The position numbers and the translations under genes were made by a program. The notes under the pieces are model-generated. The model saw only the letters and a program-made list of their open reading frames with translations, did not search any database and had not been told where the DNA came from. Below, piece after piece: positions 21,298 to 35,561 of a stretch of DNA of 64,000 nt. Source of the DNA: Chrysomallon squamiferum (lineage: Eukaryota; Mollusca; Gastropoda; Neomphalida; Peltospiridae); the NCBI GenBank assembly GCA_012295275.1, contig CM022677.1, positions 23,011,253 through 23,075,252 on the forward strand, given 5' to 3'. Numbering within the stretch: the stretch's first letter is position 1; each line of letters starts with the position of its first letter.

Positions 21298-22567
21298 TTT
21301 GATGTATTTGACAACACAATGGTGATAGTTTCATTGCTTACTGCAGTTTTCTCCAGTACACGGCTCTGAGACTGTTTTCTGGTTTCTTCCTTCGCAGTCA
21401 TTTCCTCCATGCTGTGGTTCTGGGTTGTCACAATTTCTTTCAAACATAAGACTTCTGTTGCACATTTTATTGCAGATACCAGTTTCCAGTAGTGTCCAGC
21501 TTGACCACTGTCCATGCACTAAAAAAGAAAAATTATTCAAATATAAAAAACTGAGGCAAACAGTTGTAATTGCTGTAGTTATAAAATATAGTATTCTGTA
21601 ATTACATTGTGTAATAGAGCATAGCTTAGCACAGTGTAATCACAGTGCTGTACAGTATAGAGAATAGCAATACATTGTGTAGTATAGTGAACTTAGCACA
21701 GTGTAATCACAGTGCTGCATAGTATACAGAATAGCAATACATTGTGTAGTATAGTGAGTTTAGCACAGTGTAATCACAGTGCTGCATAGTGTACAGCATA
21801 GCAATACATTGTGTAGTATAGTGAACTTAGCACAGTGTAATCACAGTGCTGTATAGTGTACAGAATAGCAATACATTGTGAAGTATAGTGAGCTTAGCAC
21901 AGTGTAATCATAGTGCTGTATAGTGTACAGTATAGCAATACATTGTGAAGTATAGTGAGTTTAGCACAGTGTAATCACAGTGCTGAATAGTGTACAATAC
22001 ATTGAATATAGTGAGTTTAGCAAAATCACAGTGCTGTATAGTATAGTTGAGTTTAGTGAGTTTAGAACAGTGTAATCACAGTGCTGTATAGTGTACAGAA
22101 AAGCAACACATTGTGTAATATAGTGAACTTAGCACAGTGTAATCATAGTGCTGTATAGTGTACAGAATAGCAATACATTGTGTAGTATAGTGAACTTAGC
22201 ACAGTGTAATCATAGTGCTGCATAGCTACAGAATAGCAATACACTGTGAAATATAGTGAGCAAAGCTTAGCACAGTGTAATCACAGTGCTGCATATATTC
22301 AGCATATTAATTGTGTGTTTATGAAGTTGTTTAATGTATGTATTCATATCTTCAAATAATGTTTTTTTTTGAGGTAGCACAGTACAGTACTGTGCAGTGT
22401 AGTGTACTGTAGTCCAGTCCAGTTAGTCAGGTAGTTTAAGTTGGTTTAGTATAGTGTATATATATATTTGCGTATATACCAAATTAAGTTTTCTGTAAAT
22501 ATACTATGGCTAATAAAGTAATTAGTTTGAGTATAAACTGATGCGAAACAATAACATATATTTATCT

Positions 22568-22629
<62 letters not shown>

Positions 22630-25600
22630 TATATTATTTTGCTGTGTTATTATTATTATTATTATTTAAGAGTAATATAAGATGATCCTCTACTTAATTT
22701 GTAATACAACACAAACTACCATACATACCAGGACATGATATGTTTACTTCACAAACTATAGTCCATGTTTTCCTGCCTTCACCCTCACATGGTTTGCCAT
22801 TGAACTGTGGTTTAGGATTAGTACATGTGCGGTTTAAAGTAACACTACGTACACCAGACTCACACGTTACTGAACAGTCTCCGTTGTGTTGTACCCATGA
22901 ACTCCATTCACCATCAACTACAACGTAAAACAAAATAAACTTCGCTTTGTTTTAGTATTAACAAGTTGATTTGTGTCTTGGTATCTTCACTGATAAGGTA
23001 AAGTAAACAAGCTTTTGCATTCACCTTCCATTAAAAACAATCATAAAAAGAACATACTACAGCCTCCTGTATACTAAACATACTGTATGTAAAATAGCTT
23101 GTAATAGACTATGTTTCTCAGTCCACTTTTGAATAAGTTAAACATTAACACTATTTCTCAACTAAAGTGATAGTTTTGTTCTATCTTACTTTACTCTGTT
23201 GTTGTTAATGTGAAATAGTGTTTGATGTTTCATTTTTAATTAATCCACAGACAGACTGAGGAATAGTTGAAATGTTTTATCAGATTTCCTCTAAATATAT
23301 AAAACAAAATTAACAATCAAAATGATTCAGCTTGAATAAACCAAAGAGTACAGGATTCACTGCTGTAAAATCAATATCACATATTACCTGGGCAGTCAAC
23401 TTTGGGATCACATGTTTGTGTCTTTGTAATCAAATCTGAGCCTTCACATGATTTTCCCGCACCTTTCTGAGGTGGATTTGTGCAAGTTCGACTCAGTGTA
23501 ATTTGTAGACTGCCAGGACCATCACACGTAACACTACAATCTCCTCTGTGTGTCTCTGACCAAGAACTCCAACCTCTGTCAACTAAAAACATAGCCAAAA
23601 AATAACAGTCTTCATAAGATGTTGATGTATTTATTTAAAGTAATGTACAATAGTTTACTGGAGTCTACTGCAGTGTAATGTAATGTAATAATATTATAGT
23701 ATAGTGTCATATTGTGAAACAGTATATAAAAAACAATAACAATCAAAAATATATCTTCTAAATTTGAAATTGATAATATTAATAATAAATAAATAAATAA
23801 ATAAAAATACAGATAATAATAATAATAAAAACAATAAACAAAGAATCATACCAGGACACTGTATGTTTACTTCACAAACTTCTGTCAATGTGTTGCTGTC
23901 TTCACCCTCACATGGTTTGCCGTTGAACTGTGGTTTAGGATTAGTACACGTGCGGTTTAAAGTAACACTACGTACACCAGATTCACACGTTACTGAACAG
24001 TCTCCGTTGTGTTGTAACCACGAACTCCATGCACCGTCAACTACAACATAAAATTGAAATAAACGCTTTCATATATGACATCAGTTCCTTGTAATAGCGG
24101 TTCTGTGAAAACAGTTTCTCTGGTCTCTTAAACATGAGACGAAGTCAACAAATTTTATATTCACCTTCAGATATTCTTGTATATATTCTTGCTATATATA
24201 TATTTATATATATACACAAAGGTTCATTAACATGGCTAGTAACTGACTACATTCCACATGGTATTGATGATTTCAAATATTTCAATAAATCATAAGGTAA
24301 ACAGGATGAAAGCGGCTCTATGTTCTGCTGTTATCTTATTCAACTCTCATGTTGCTGGTCTAACAGTGCAAGTGAGACAGTGTTTGACTTTTCACTCATT
24401 GTTAATTCAAAGAAGGACAGGACTGTTTGAACTCTAAATTTACTAAAACAAATAAAGAAACAAACAAATAAACAAAGAAAAAAAGAAAGCTACATCAAGT
24501 AATATTACCTGGGCAGTCAACATTGGGATCGCATGTTTGTGTCTTTGTACTCAAATCTGAGCCTTCACATGGTTTTCCTCCATGCTTTGGTGACGGGTTC
24601 GTGCACTTTCGACTCAGTGTAATTTGTAGACTGCCAGGACCATCACATGTAACACTACAATCTCCTCTGTGTGTCTCTGACCAAGAACTCCAACCTCCAT
24701 CAACTGAAAACAAGGCAAGAACAATCTCTATAACAATAAATTCAAAATAAAACTGGGTACAAAACGATGCAGATAAAATGTACAACCTAGCAAAAGAACC
24801 TAACTTACTATTTTACTAAATAAATAAATACTGGGGCAGTCAACCATGTTGCAGTTTTCCACTGAAAACAGCGCTGAATTCCCTAGACAGTTGCGGCCTC
24901 CTCGCTGAGGTGCAGGATTGTCACATTCTCTGAATCGTTTAACATGGCGTCTCCCCTCCCCACACAACATCTCAGTACTTAAAAGTCACCAGTCAGTAAC
25001 ATATCCCCAAAGAACTTCAGTTGATAGGTGAGCACATTTAGATTCAAAGATTTGGCAGGTTTTGGTATGCACATTCAGAAAGGTTGTCCTCTGCAGTAAA
25101 TATAACATGATGTAATTGTCTGTTTAAAATTAAATGGACTGATTTCAAATAATCATAGTCCACAGCTGAATGAGTGAAATAATAACACTATTTTGTGTGT
25201 ACAACAGTTTGTTGTCTTGTTGCTCATCTAGGTTAAAATCCTTTTTTGTTGATCTAAAATTATCAGTCTTGTTAGAAATAATTTTAGATTTTATTTACCT
25301 CCAAGTCCAGAAGTTCTCCATTCCAATACAAAAATGTGAAACAGTTGATGTTTCACTTATCATTCTTTCAAACATGGAGTATTTAAAAAAGTTGGATTCT
25401 AAATGAGGAATCATCAACTTCTTTGTGGAGTACATGATCTCTCATGTAATATACATAAATTATTCTATTTTATAAAATTTTACAAAAACAACAACTTTAA
25501 AAAGAAACATGTGCTCTTGTTTTGTGGTTGTAGTTTCAGAATTGCAGGTTTCCAAACTAGGGTTATTCACATGATAAAGTGGTTATCTTGTTGCAGTAAG

Positions 25601-26958
25601 CCAGTAAGTAACTTCTCTTCCCTGCTTTACTACATAATCTACATCAAGTAATATTACCTGGGCAGTCAACACTGGGATCGCATGTTTGTGTCTTTGTAAT
25701 CAAATCTAAGCCTTCACATGGTTTTCCTGCACCTATCTGAGGTGGATTTATGCATCTTCGACGCAGTGTAACTTGTTGACTGCCAGGACCATCACACGTA
25801 ACACTACAATCTCCTATGTCTGTCTCTATCCAAGAAGTCCAACCTCCATCAACTGAAAACAAGGCAAGAACAATACATTCAAAATAAAACTGGGTACAAA
25901 ACGATGCAGATAAAATGTACAACCTAGCAAAAGAACCTAACTTACTATTTTACTAAATAAATAAATACCGGGGCAGTCAACCATGTTGCAGTTTTCCACT
26001 GAAAACAGCGCTGAATTCCCTAGACAGTTGCGGCCTCCTCGCTGAGGTGCAGGATTGTCACATTCTCTGAATCGTTTAACATATAGCCTCCCCTCCCCAC
26101 ACGTCACACTACAGTTGACTTCAATTTCAACCTGCCACGGACCCCACCCACCATTCACTGTGAAATACATTTGTAACACAGAAAACAATCATTACGTCCA
26201 CCTCAGTCACAAAACAGCAAAAGCAATAATGGTGATGGAACAGTGTTAGTATGTTTATTCATGTGTGTATGTTTCTGTGTGAGTGTCACTGTGTTTGATC
26301 TGTATTTTTGAGTTCTATGTATGTTTTAATAGCATTTTTCTCAATATATGGGCATGTTTGTATATGTATGTATTAATGTATGTGTATGTTTATTTCTGTA
26401 TGTATGTAATGATTTAATATATTTGTATGTGTATTTACATGTATAAATTAATTTAAATATATAATGTACATGTATGCCCGTTTGCATGTGATGTGTGTGT
26501 GCATATATATAAATATATATAAATGGATGCATGTATGTATGCATGTATGTATTATGTAGTTAGGTATTTAGGTAGGTAGGTAGGTAGTTAGGTAATAGGT
26601 AGGTAGGTAGGTAGTAGGTGGGTAGGTAGGTAGTATAGGTAGGTAGATAGGTAGGTAGGTAGGTAGGCCAGTATGCATGTATTTATAAACATATACCTTG
26701 CCAGCGCTCTACGAACAGTTTGCCATCAGGTTTACACCCACCACAGAATCCTCCACACTGCCCCACAATGTACTCAACTGTGAACCTGGCCACCCTTTTG
26801 TACGTGCTCTTGCCAAATGTTTTCCATTTCGTCTTTAAAACAAAAACAAAAATAAATAAAAAAGATTTCTCACTCTCAGAGTTCTCAATGCCCCATCTGT
26901 TTTTCTGTATGTATGCCGATGCTCACATATGTGAGGATGTTGGTATGTGGGTGTATGT

Positions 26959-27028
<70 letters not shown>

Positions 27029-28404
27029 GGTTTAAATCAATACTTCGGGACTTCTGTATTTGTTATCCCAGGTATTTCTCTTGTCGTTTTGTACTGCTGT
27101 AACTTCTCTAAAAAGTAGAAAATGTATTGTTATTGTGAAAAATAATTTTGAACGTATTCCTTTATACGTGTATGTATTTGTGTGTATTTGCATGTGAAGG
27201 TGTGTTTGTATGTATGTATGTATGTATGTACGTGCAGGTTTGTTAGTGTATGTGTTAAAATATTTTTCTTTCTATGCTGTAAAACACTGTTTTTTATTTT
27301 TGACAACCAACCAGACAATGAACAAAAAAATAAAATAAAATAAGTAAGTAAACTTGTAAGTAGGTAAGTAAGAAAATAAGTAAGTAAGAAACTAAGTAAA
27401 TAAAATGACTACCGAAGGCTTTATGACAAAGTCAGTATTGCGAAGATCAATCTGAAAATAGCCTTCAAGTCCACATTTGTGTTTCTTATTGTCTTTGTGA
27501 GCAACAAAACAGTCTCTAGCTACAGCGTATGGAATCGGCTGACCTCCTCTTGTTGTAGCAAAGGTGAAATCATCTGTTACAACTTCCATCGTCTTAAAAA
27601 CAAAAGACATTTCTGTGCTAAGCATCTAGACTGGTTTGCATACAGACACAGCATACAACAGTCTACTATAATGAATCACTATATCATAATTAGGTGCTAA
27701 AAAATGATAGTATTATATGTAGTTTACTATCCTGTAATATATAGTTTACTATTGTATATGATACTACACTATACACTAATCAAAACTATTCTAGATTACT
27801 ACATATAAGTATAGTAAAGCATAGAATAATTAAGTTTAATGCATAGTGTAGTATTAATATACAAATACATTAATGTGTAGTGAGTTTTAATATGTGATGT
27901 AGCACAAGATTATGTGGGTAACATAATTTACTATGGCACTTTAACATAAAATAACTGTGATATCTTACTACTGCTTGTCAATAAACGTGTCTAACACAAC
28001 CTCTTTCTGTCTCTGGGATTGTACTTACATCCATGAGAATTGCTATTTTTCTAAATACTGTTTCTGCAGGCTGATAAGGAAGAGGCCCCGGAGGTGGTCC
28101 ATCGCAGTATTTGTCTGGATGTTTGGCTATGTTGTGTCTGCTCAGGGTAATGAAACTCTTTGGGGTTTCTTTCATGTTGTAACAGAAAACAGTGACTGCC
28201 TCGTTCAGTAGCATAGGTGGAAACAGAATGTATTCCCCATCTCTTGCAATTCCCCGTTCTGCCTTTACATCAGAGCAGTCTTTTGGTCTGGCTGTGGACA
28301 TGATATTAGTTTTATAGTAAAGCATCTCTATTTTCTATAGTAAAATATACACAAACAAACATACATACATACATACATACTTACCTATATATAAATATAT
28401 AATG

Positions 28405-28437
<33 letters not shown>

Positions 28438-28605
28438 ACATCACTATACACACACACATATACACATCATAAACACACTAGTAGTTAAATCAGTATGATG
28501 TGTACACACATAAAAAAAATGAACGTGTGATTTGTGAATATATTATTTATGTTTAACACAGACACCCAACCAAACATATAACACATACACACACACACAA
28601 ACACA

Positions 28606-28649
<44 letters not shown>

Positions 28650-29034
28650 CATACACACAAACACACAAACACATCCACACACACACACAAACACACAGAA
28701 ACACACGCACACACACATTAACCTATATTATGAACTGTTCACATTAATCCGCACTGTATATGAGTATGTTCATTATAATTCAGTATAATAATTGTGTTTT
28801 CATATAGGTGTACATATACATATAATCATACATTCAAATAATGTGTTTTTGTATGTATGTATGTATGAATATGGTTTCTATAATATTTATTTGTACTAGG
28901 GATATTGAAAGTGCCACATCTAAACAGTTGGATAACATTATAATCCTCTATTTATCTGTCATTATAAATTTTTGAAAAGTGATAAATACTTACATGCAAC
29001 TGTTGTTAAAATAAAATATAAAAAATGTTTAAAA

Positions 29035-29086
<52 letters not shown>

Positions 29087-29370
29087 TCTTTGTTAGAAAT
29101 ACTTATAACTGTTTTACTCTTTATATATGTAATGAAATAAAGTAAAATAAACAATAATATGAATATTATTGTAATTTTCTTCCTAATTTCTTTGTTAAAA
29201 CAATATTTAAAATTATTTTATAATTTTGGTAACTGTGTGTATGTGTGTATATAAAGAATAAATAAACTGAAATAAAATAAACTGATAGTAATAACAAATT
29301 ATATTAACATACAAACTGTATACTTTAGAAATATTTGAAAAGTCAGAATTGTCGTTGCTATGATCTTCAT
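19922..29370 (-). CDS. Gene 4: GON + eight-TSR transmembrane protein, inverted paralogue of gene 3
   Basis: Exons in coding order: leader 29370-29313 (MKIIATTILTFQIFLKYTV), microexon 28999-28994, GON 28291-28029, 27592-27413, 26832-26697; TSRs 26157-25969, 25852-25658, 24703-24509, 24040-23852, 23582-23388, 22917-22729, 21518-21342, 21099-20923; transmembrane 20752-20653; tail 20210-19922 (TAG). The total of 2538 nt is in frame, 845 aa. The helix is LILISVIIVSLFILLCLISV. The tail (about 95 residues) is longer than in genes 2 and 3: RRKKKQK stop-transfer, RLDVSFASVS, then SFDNKVITT and a lysine-rich end. Exon lengths match gene 3 almost exactly. Unlike gene 3, all eight TSRs are intact. Role inferred as a surface adhesion or recognition receptor; the ligand is unknown. 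Confidence 0.9.
21590..22300. repeat. 67-bp minisatellite in a gene 4 intron
   Basis: About ten or eleven copies of a unit containing TTAGCACAGTGTAATCACAG, TGCTGTATAGTGTACAG and AATAGCAATACATTGTG, with clear starts near 21628, 21695, 21762, 21829, 21896 and 21963. It lies between TSR6 and TSR7. Confidence 0.88.
24830..24975 (-). pseudogene. Truncated copy of the GON-adjacent TSR exon
   Basis: The minus strand reads CGEGRRHVKRFRECDNPAPQ and continues to ENCNMVDCP, almost identical to TSR1 of gene 4 (26157-25969). The first part of the exon (NGGW to CSVT) is missing and no acceptor precedes it. It sits in the intron between TSR2 and TSR3. The donor-side GG has become AG, and about 110 bases on the downstream intron side are also duplicated. 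Confidence 0.85.
26570..26670. repeat. (TAGG)n microsatellite
   Basis: Interrupted TAGG repeats lie immediately downstream (in gene orientation) of the third GON exon of gene 4. Confidence 0.85.
28994..28999 (-). other. Probable 6-nt microexon of gene 4
   Basis: The minus strand reads ttaacaacag, then ttgcat, then gtaagtat. Inclusion gives VFASRP at the leader-GON junction, exclusion VSRP; both keep the frame. The position and architecture are shared with genes 1 and 3 although the six bases differ. Confidence 0.6.
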
Positions 29371-29488
29371 ATTGTTTAGATCACTGCTGAAACGAAATTT
29401 GATTAAACATAATTACAGCTTATTTATAGAAAAATAATATATTTCCAGTAATGGTAAGATAGAAATTGTTGTGCATATTTATTCGATA

Positions 29489-29538
<50 letters not shown>

Positions 29539-29707
29539 CTGCTACTCAATAGTGGATACCCTGGTGTTACGAACTGTTAACATAAACTTCTATTGCAGAT
29601 ATTAAAATAACCTGCGAAAATATTCTGCTGCTAAAATAATAACAACAACAATAACAATATTAGAAATCAAATGGTTCAGATGTATTAGTTTCTAGCTGCA
29701 TTCTTAC

Positions 29708-29780
<73 letters not shown>

Positions 29781-30494
29781 GAGCTATGTTATTTTATATT
29801 AGACTAATGAAAACGACAGTTTAAAGGTATGGAATAAATCAACTAACACAGTGGCTGAGTTGGCATACAGACAAAAGTTACATAAATATGATTCGTTCTT
29901 ACGGAAAAGTTATTGATCTGAGTGCATTTTCTGTCATCCCATTGTTAGTAAATGAAAATGATGTAGCTGTTTATCTATTTATATGACGTCAATAAACAAC
30001 GTCATTAGAAACCCATGTAAGTGACTCTTAGAGTTTTCCGTGTGGAAATTCGCCCAAACTTCCGGTTAGAGAAAGATTGGCCATGATAATAATTACTGCA
30101 GTCTTTGATAATCCTTCTAAATGCTATAACATCATACCTTCACTGAATTTTTATAAATAGCTCAGCTAAAGAAGTTAAATATGAGTAGAATAAAGAACAA
30201 TATGTTTCCTGAATTAAACGAAACTATTTCTAATTAAATAATTAAGTCCGGCATTCTATTACAAACACGTATTTTGTTTAAAATTTCAGATTATATAAAT
30301 CCAAATTAATTAGTTGAACATAATAATATTAAGAAGAAGAAGACGAGGCTAAAAAAGAACGACAATAAACAAAGAAGTATAATAATATTCATATATTACT
30401 GTTACTGTTTATTTTACTTCATTTCATTTTATATATATATATATAAAAATGTAAAACAATTATAAGTATTTTTAACAAAGTATTTTAACAAAGA

Positions 30495-30526
<32 letters not shown>

Positions 30527-31040
30527 CTTTTTTTTTTTTTTTTTTTTAATTTTAACAACAGTTGTTTAAACGAATTCGAATAACATTTTGGTGCAATTAA
30601 ATGGAGGAAATCGCAGCAAACGAAAATCATCCATTTAATACTTAGACACAAAACAAGTTGAAATTAGTTAAAACAAAATATTGACGTTATTCAGCAGAGT
30701 TGTGCTTTTCATTTCCACATATAAAAATAATTATTTCGTTTTTTCTTTTCTTTTCTTTATAGTTTTTCTACCGTATTTCATTGCTGATGATCACGTAGTT
30801 GTTTTTATTTACAATTACAATCATTATTATCATTATGATATACCACTCTTATAGATAGGGAGATATATATATTATTTTATTCTATTTCATTTTTATTTTT
30901 ATTTATTTCGATGTATTTATTTATTTTCTTCTTCTTCTTCTTCTTCTTCTTATTATTATTCTATCACTTTGTTAACTCAGAGATAGGAAGAAGAGTAAAA
31001 ATTACATTAAAGAGATAAAGAAACAAATTAACGTTCAACA

Positions 31041-31124
<84 letters not shown>

Positions 31125-31202
31125 ACCATTTTTAGTGTATATATATATATATATTTATTCCAGGACCATGTTTGTCTGAATAATTAACAGTGGAGTGCTG
31201 GA
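29371..31202. other. Divergent intergenic region between genes 4 and 5
   Basis: About 1.8 kb. It carries a (TG)n tract (29489-29538), an ATT run (29709-29780), the gene 4 promoter module and a (CT)n tract (31045-31121). No other gene is seen. Confidence 0.65.
29940..30080 (-). promoter_or_regulatory. CRE-type promoter module of gene 4
   Basis: On the minus strand: GGAAGTTTGGGCGAATTTCC, GTTTCTAATGACGT (core 30006-29999), TTGACGTCATATAAATAG (palindrome 29991-29984) and TTTTCATTTACTAA. This is the order seen upstream of genes 2 and 3. A donor-like CCGTAAGAAC further downstream could end a non-coding first exon. Confidence 0.6.
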
Positions 31203-33178
31203 ATGAAGACATTACTATTTCTGGTCACTAATGTAGTCACAGTAGCTGTCCAATATGGTATATACTTATATAATAATGAATTTGCTTTACATTCAAAATT
31301 AACAATATATTAACACAATTTTGATGAACTATTGTTAAAAAAAATTGAAATGGTATTTATTTTTGCCAATAAAATAATTTTTTATAATTAATATTTCTTG
31401 TATTGATAATTCATTCCATTGAAATAATAATAATATCATTAGTTTATTATTAATGTATTTCTTTATCTTATTGTAATCATAATTATGCCCTTTATAATGT
31501 GTGTGTGTGTGTGTGTGTGTGTGACCTATTCTAGTGTATGAATTTTTATTTAGCTTTAGATAATGGACAGTGGTCAGTTTGGCTGATTGATAAAACTGAT
31601 ATATGCAGTAAGGACTGTAGTAGAAACATAACATTAATAAGGATGTGTAATGAAAAATCTGCAACTGGTGAAAGAAAATGTGAAGGTCGAAGCCGCAAAG
31701 TAATCACAGAATCATGTACTGGAGGCGACTGCGGTATGATCAGTAATGATGATGATGATGATATTCAGATGATGATGATGATAATATGCAGATAAAGATT
31801 ATGACAATAATAATGATTATCATCATGATAATAGTAATGATGACAACACAGAAAAATAATACTGATGATAAGGAATTAATACTAATTGTAATGAATGTAA
31901 TATTTTATTTTGTTACATTTTGTAATTAAATAAAAGGCTTATGTTATAAAGGTCACATAACAGTAAAAAAAATAAAAATAAAAATAGAAAAAAGATTGTA
32001 TAAAAATAAACATGTACATAAACATGTAGGGGAACTCTAATAAGAATTGAAATTACCAAAATTGTATGATGAATTAGTTGTAAGGAATTGGTTTGATAAT
32101 AATAATAATGAATTGATTGGCCAAACATTATACATATATATTGTCTGCAGTGGATAAGACTACTGTAAGATTAAAACATTTTTTCATTCAATCAATGAGT
32201 CATGCAATAAGTAACACAGTGGCTTTTTAATGGTTCATTTATGAAAATTAAGACTCAAAAATAAATATATAAAAAAATCAAAAAATTCTTTTTTCTTAAT
32301 CTTTTTAAAAAAAGGTCTAATCATGATTAAATCTTAAGTTGTAAAATTTTCATTTTGTACAAGGACTTTATAATCAGTGTAAATAATCTGATCTCTGTCT
32401 GTGTACATATAAAAAAATTAATATTTATTTCTCCTTTTTTATTTTTTATTTGTATTCTTTAAATTACAGTTTCTCCATCTGCAGATCTAGAAACTTTGAC
32501 CGTTGGAGTAGTTGCTGCTTTTGTTCTATTTTCTGGTATTGCCTTGCTTTATATGTGGCGCAGGTATTAAACTGTTATCATCATTATTATTATTTTTTTT
32601 TTTTTATTATTATCTTTACTGTTCTTGTTCTTACTATTTTTATTACTACTGCTAGAAACTTATTATTATTATTAGTTGTTATTCACTGCCATCATTCTTT
32701 TAATGATTTGTATATATATATAGTACTGGAATCTACTGAAAACTGTGATGACTGGCAGAGAACATTTTACATTTCACTGAACCCATTAGCAGCATGGAGC
32801 ATTTTAAGCACATGAAATAAACAGGAATATGTCTGGCAAATATATATCAAATTAATCAAATAATTTATATTAAGTAATGATATGATTTAGCTGATTGGTT
32901 CTCACTTCAAATATGGAGAACACCTCCATCATTGAAAAGATACTAACAGTAGTAGTACTGGTAAAAAAAAAGAATATAATATATAAATGTGTGTCAGTAG
33001 TGCACCAAAAAAAAAACTACATAAATTAGTAAAATATACCTCATGAAACTGTGTTAATGATTAACAGTTTAAAATAAACAGAATAATAATAATAATAAAA
33101 TCATTTTAATAATTTTTAGCTCTGGATGTTAATGTGCTTCCACTTTCACACGAAGACTGCAAAAATGTAATAATGACA

Positions 33179-33235
<57 letters not shown>

Positions 33236-34300
33236 GGAGTAGCAACAGTAGCTGTGATAGTACTTGTTTCAATACTAGTAACAATTTTTGTAATAATACT
33301 AACAGCAGTAGAATTAGCAATGGTAGTAATTATTGGTGTAATAATACACAGTCAGGTACTATAACGAATCTAACTGGTTCCAGAGCCTCATTAGGTTATG
33401 AGGTTTGTCTGTTACAGGGTTCATTGAAATACATGTCAGAAGGGGTAAGTCATTCCTGACCCACAAATACACCTCTAAAAAATGACAAACATAGAATAAT
33501 AAGTAAAATAAGTTTGTGAAAGTTCATTTAAACTCCTGAAATGAAGAATGTCTGTAGCACGTCTTTTAAAGAATGAATCCAGGGTTGACTGCTTCAGCCT
33601 GGACTTTCCAAATTTGGGCCATCACTGTGTCACTGAAAATATTAAGGCCCGTTTCTACAGCACCAACATCAGGGTGACAGTACTTAACAATTTTGAAAAG
33701 TTTACTCCAGCACCAGAAAACATCTTTCAGTTCCTGAGCTGAATAACATGGCTTTGTTCCTTGTTGTCATCCTCTCCTAACTCCTCAGAAATATTCTTCT
33801 ATGGTTCATTATGGGGTTCTGAGATTCATAGCTAAAAACTGTTCATTATAGGGATATTCACAGTATAATCCATTCGTTATTGGATACCCGACTGTATGTT
33901 TAATAATAGTAACAATAACAATAACAGTAATAGTACTAGTATTGCTGAACTAATAACAATAATAATAATAGCAGCAGGAGTAGCAGTAGATTAACAATAA
34001 AAATATTTATTATTATTGATATTATCATCATCATCATCATAATTAAATAGGAAGAAGCAACATAAGGATCCAGTGACTGTGAACAAAATTGACTATGGTG
34101 CATATATAGATAAAGGACTTCAAGTGGGCCAGCGTCCTGAGTTGGTGAGTGTAGAAAGCTTGTCAGCAACAGCAGTCAAAGAACAAATATTCCAGTCTTT
34201 TGACAACGTTGCTGTAGGTGATGAAGTCCCAGTAACCGAACATTTCCAACGAGATAAAGACAAATCTCAGCCAACGTTAGAAATACCAAAGAAGAAATAG
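31203..34300 (+). CDS. Gene 5: single-TSR transmembrane protein
   Basis: Exons: 31203-31257 (leader MKTLLFLVTNVVTVAVQY), 31554-31733 (TSR, 60 codons), 32470-32563 (transmembrane), 34051-34300 (tail, TAG). The joined 579 nt are in frame, 192 aa. The TSR reads LDNGQWSVW with six cysteines and CSGG-like CTGGDCG at the end. The helix is LTVGVVAAFVLFSGIALLYM followed by WRRKKQHK. The tail keeps a form of the family motifs (LVSVESLSATAV and SFDNVAVGDE). The first exon ends in phase 1 and the TSR exon begins in phase 1, as in the rest of the cluster. It is divergent from gene 4. It is the smallest member; ligand and role are unknown. Confidence 0.82.
33370..33780. other. GC-richer block in the last intron of gene 5
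   Basis: About 400 bases of mixed composition (for example GGTTGACTGCTTCAGCC) stand out from the AT-rich intron. An open frame of 64 codons (33548-33742) does not resemble a family I recognise and has no splice context. It may be an old interspersed repeat. Confidence 0.35.
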
Positions 34301-34417
34301 ACAGACAAGAAACTAAGAGAGAGAGAACAAAAACACACGTTTCAATGATTTTTGTTTTGGTCTGCTTTATTCTGTGCATCTGTATGTGTGTGTGTGTGTG
34401 TGTGTGGCTATATGTGT

Positions 34418-34479
<62 letters not shown>

Positions 34480-35503
34480 ATGTATGTATACATGTAGAGA
34501 AAAGGAAATAGAAAAGAATGTTTAAACAGAGAAAAAAATAAATAAAAAGCATTAATGAAATTGATGTTGAGACAGATCAAGGGAAAGGAAAGGAGACTGA
34601 AAAACAAAAAGAAAGAAAGTAGTTATTCATGCAGAAGCTTTTGTTAGAATTATCAATTTACATGTAAATGACAAACTAATGACTGTCAACCAAAACAAAT
34701 AAATAACACTTGATTTGTTTTTCTGCTGTTGTGTTATATAATAATAATATTATTATTATTCTGGTCAGAATTTGTAAACGAAGCAGAAAAGTTTAAACAG
34801 CCGTTTTCCTTCAGCTGGTATATATTCCTGTTAAACACACACAGACGCACACATACATACACATTGACATATATATCTATTTATATATATATATATATAT
34901 AAAATCATAAAGTAGTAATTTTAAAATATTAAATACTGTTACCTTTATTTCACATCCCAAATTTTTCACCCATCTGCAACATGTTTTTCTCAACCTCTGT
35001 ATGTCTTATAGTAAGTAAATTAATTAGAAAAAGTTACTAAATACTTTTGGAATTTGCCCTGTTTTATATAGTCGGGGAAACAATTGATATGACAAAACAC
35101 ACACACACTATTTTGTATTACGAAATTATCAGCTTTAAGTGACAAACGGAGACACATCCAATAATGACGTAAATTAACAGGAAGTTATGTCAATGACGTG
35201 ATGGAGATGAAAGTAAGTGCGTTAGACGCATGCATTGTATTTTTATTAATCAGTTTACAATTATATTTATTAATTTTTAAAACTGGCAACACGAATGAAT
35301 TAAAATGTCATGCACACACACATACACAAACGCAAAAAAATATTGGTAAAGTCTGAGCACTCATGTTGAGACCAAAAATAGTTTTTCTGGTGGAAAAGAA
35401 TTAAAAATACTATGGGTCTCTATGAATATGTGTTTGTGTCGTTGGTATTAAAATCTCGGGTAAAAAGTCACAAAATTTATGGTGGCCAAATAGACAGATA
35501 TCC

Positions 35504-35561
<58 letters not shown>

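Larger units (their letters stand above)
20923..26157 (-). other. TSR exon array of gene 4
   Basis: From the N-terminus: GON-adjacent type (NGGWGPW, CSVTCGEG), two 65-codon types (DGGWTSW and DGGWSSW), then 63-, 65-, 63-codon types, then the 59-codon pair (VHGQWSSW and ADGNWASW). Compared with gene 3, the 65-codon type is doubled after TSR1. That doubling is explained by the partial duplication whose remnant lies at 24830-24975. Confidence 0.9.

Noticed and set aside
22740-24750. Plus-strand open frames with histidine/proline-rich translations over 22740-22928, 23863-24051 and 24523-24750
   Set aside because: They are antisense to the TSR exons of gene 4, which explain the sequence fully.
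26341-26544. His/Tyr-rich minus-strand open frame
   Set aside because: It is the translation of TATG/TG-type repeats with no splice or homology support.
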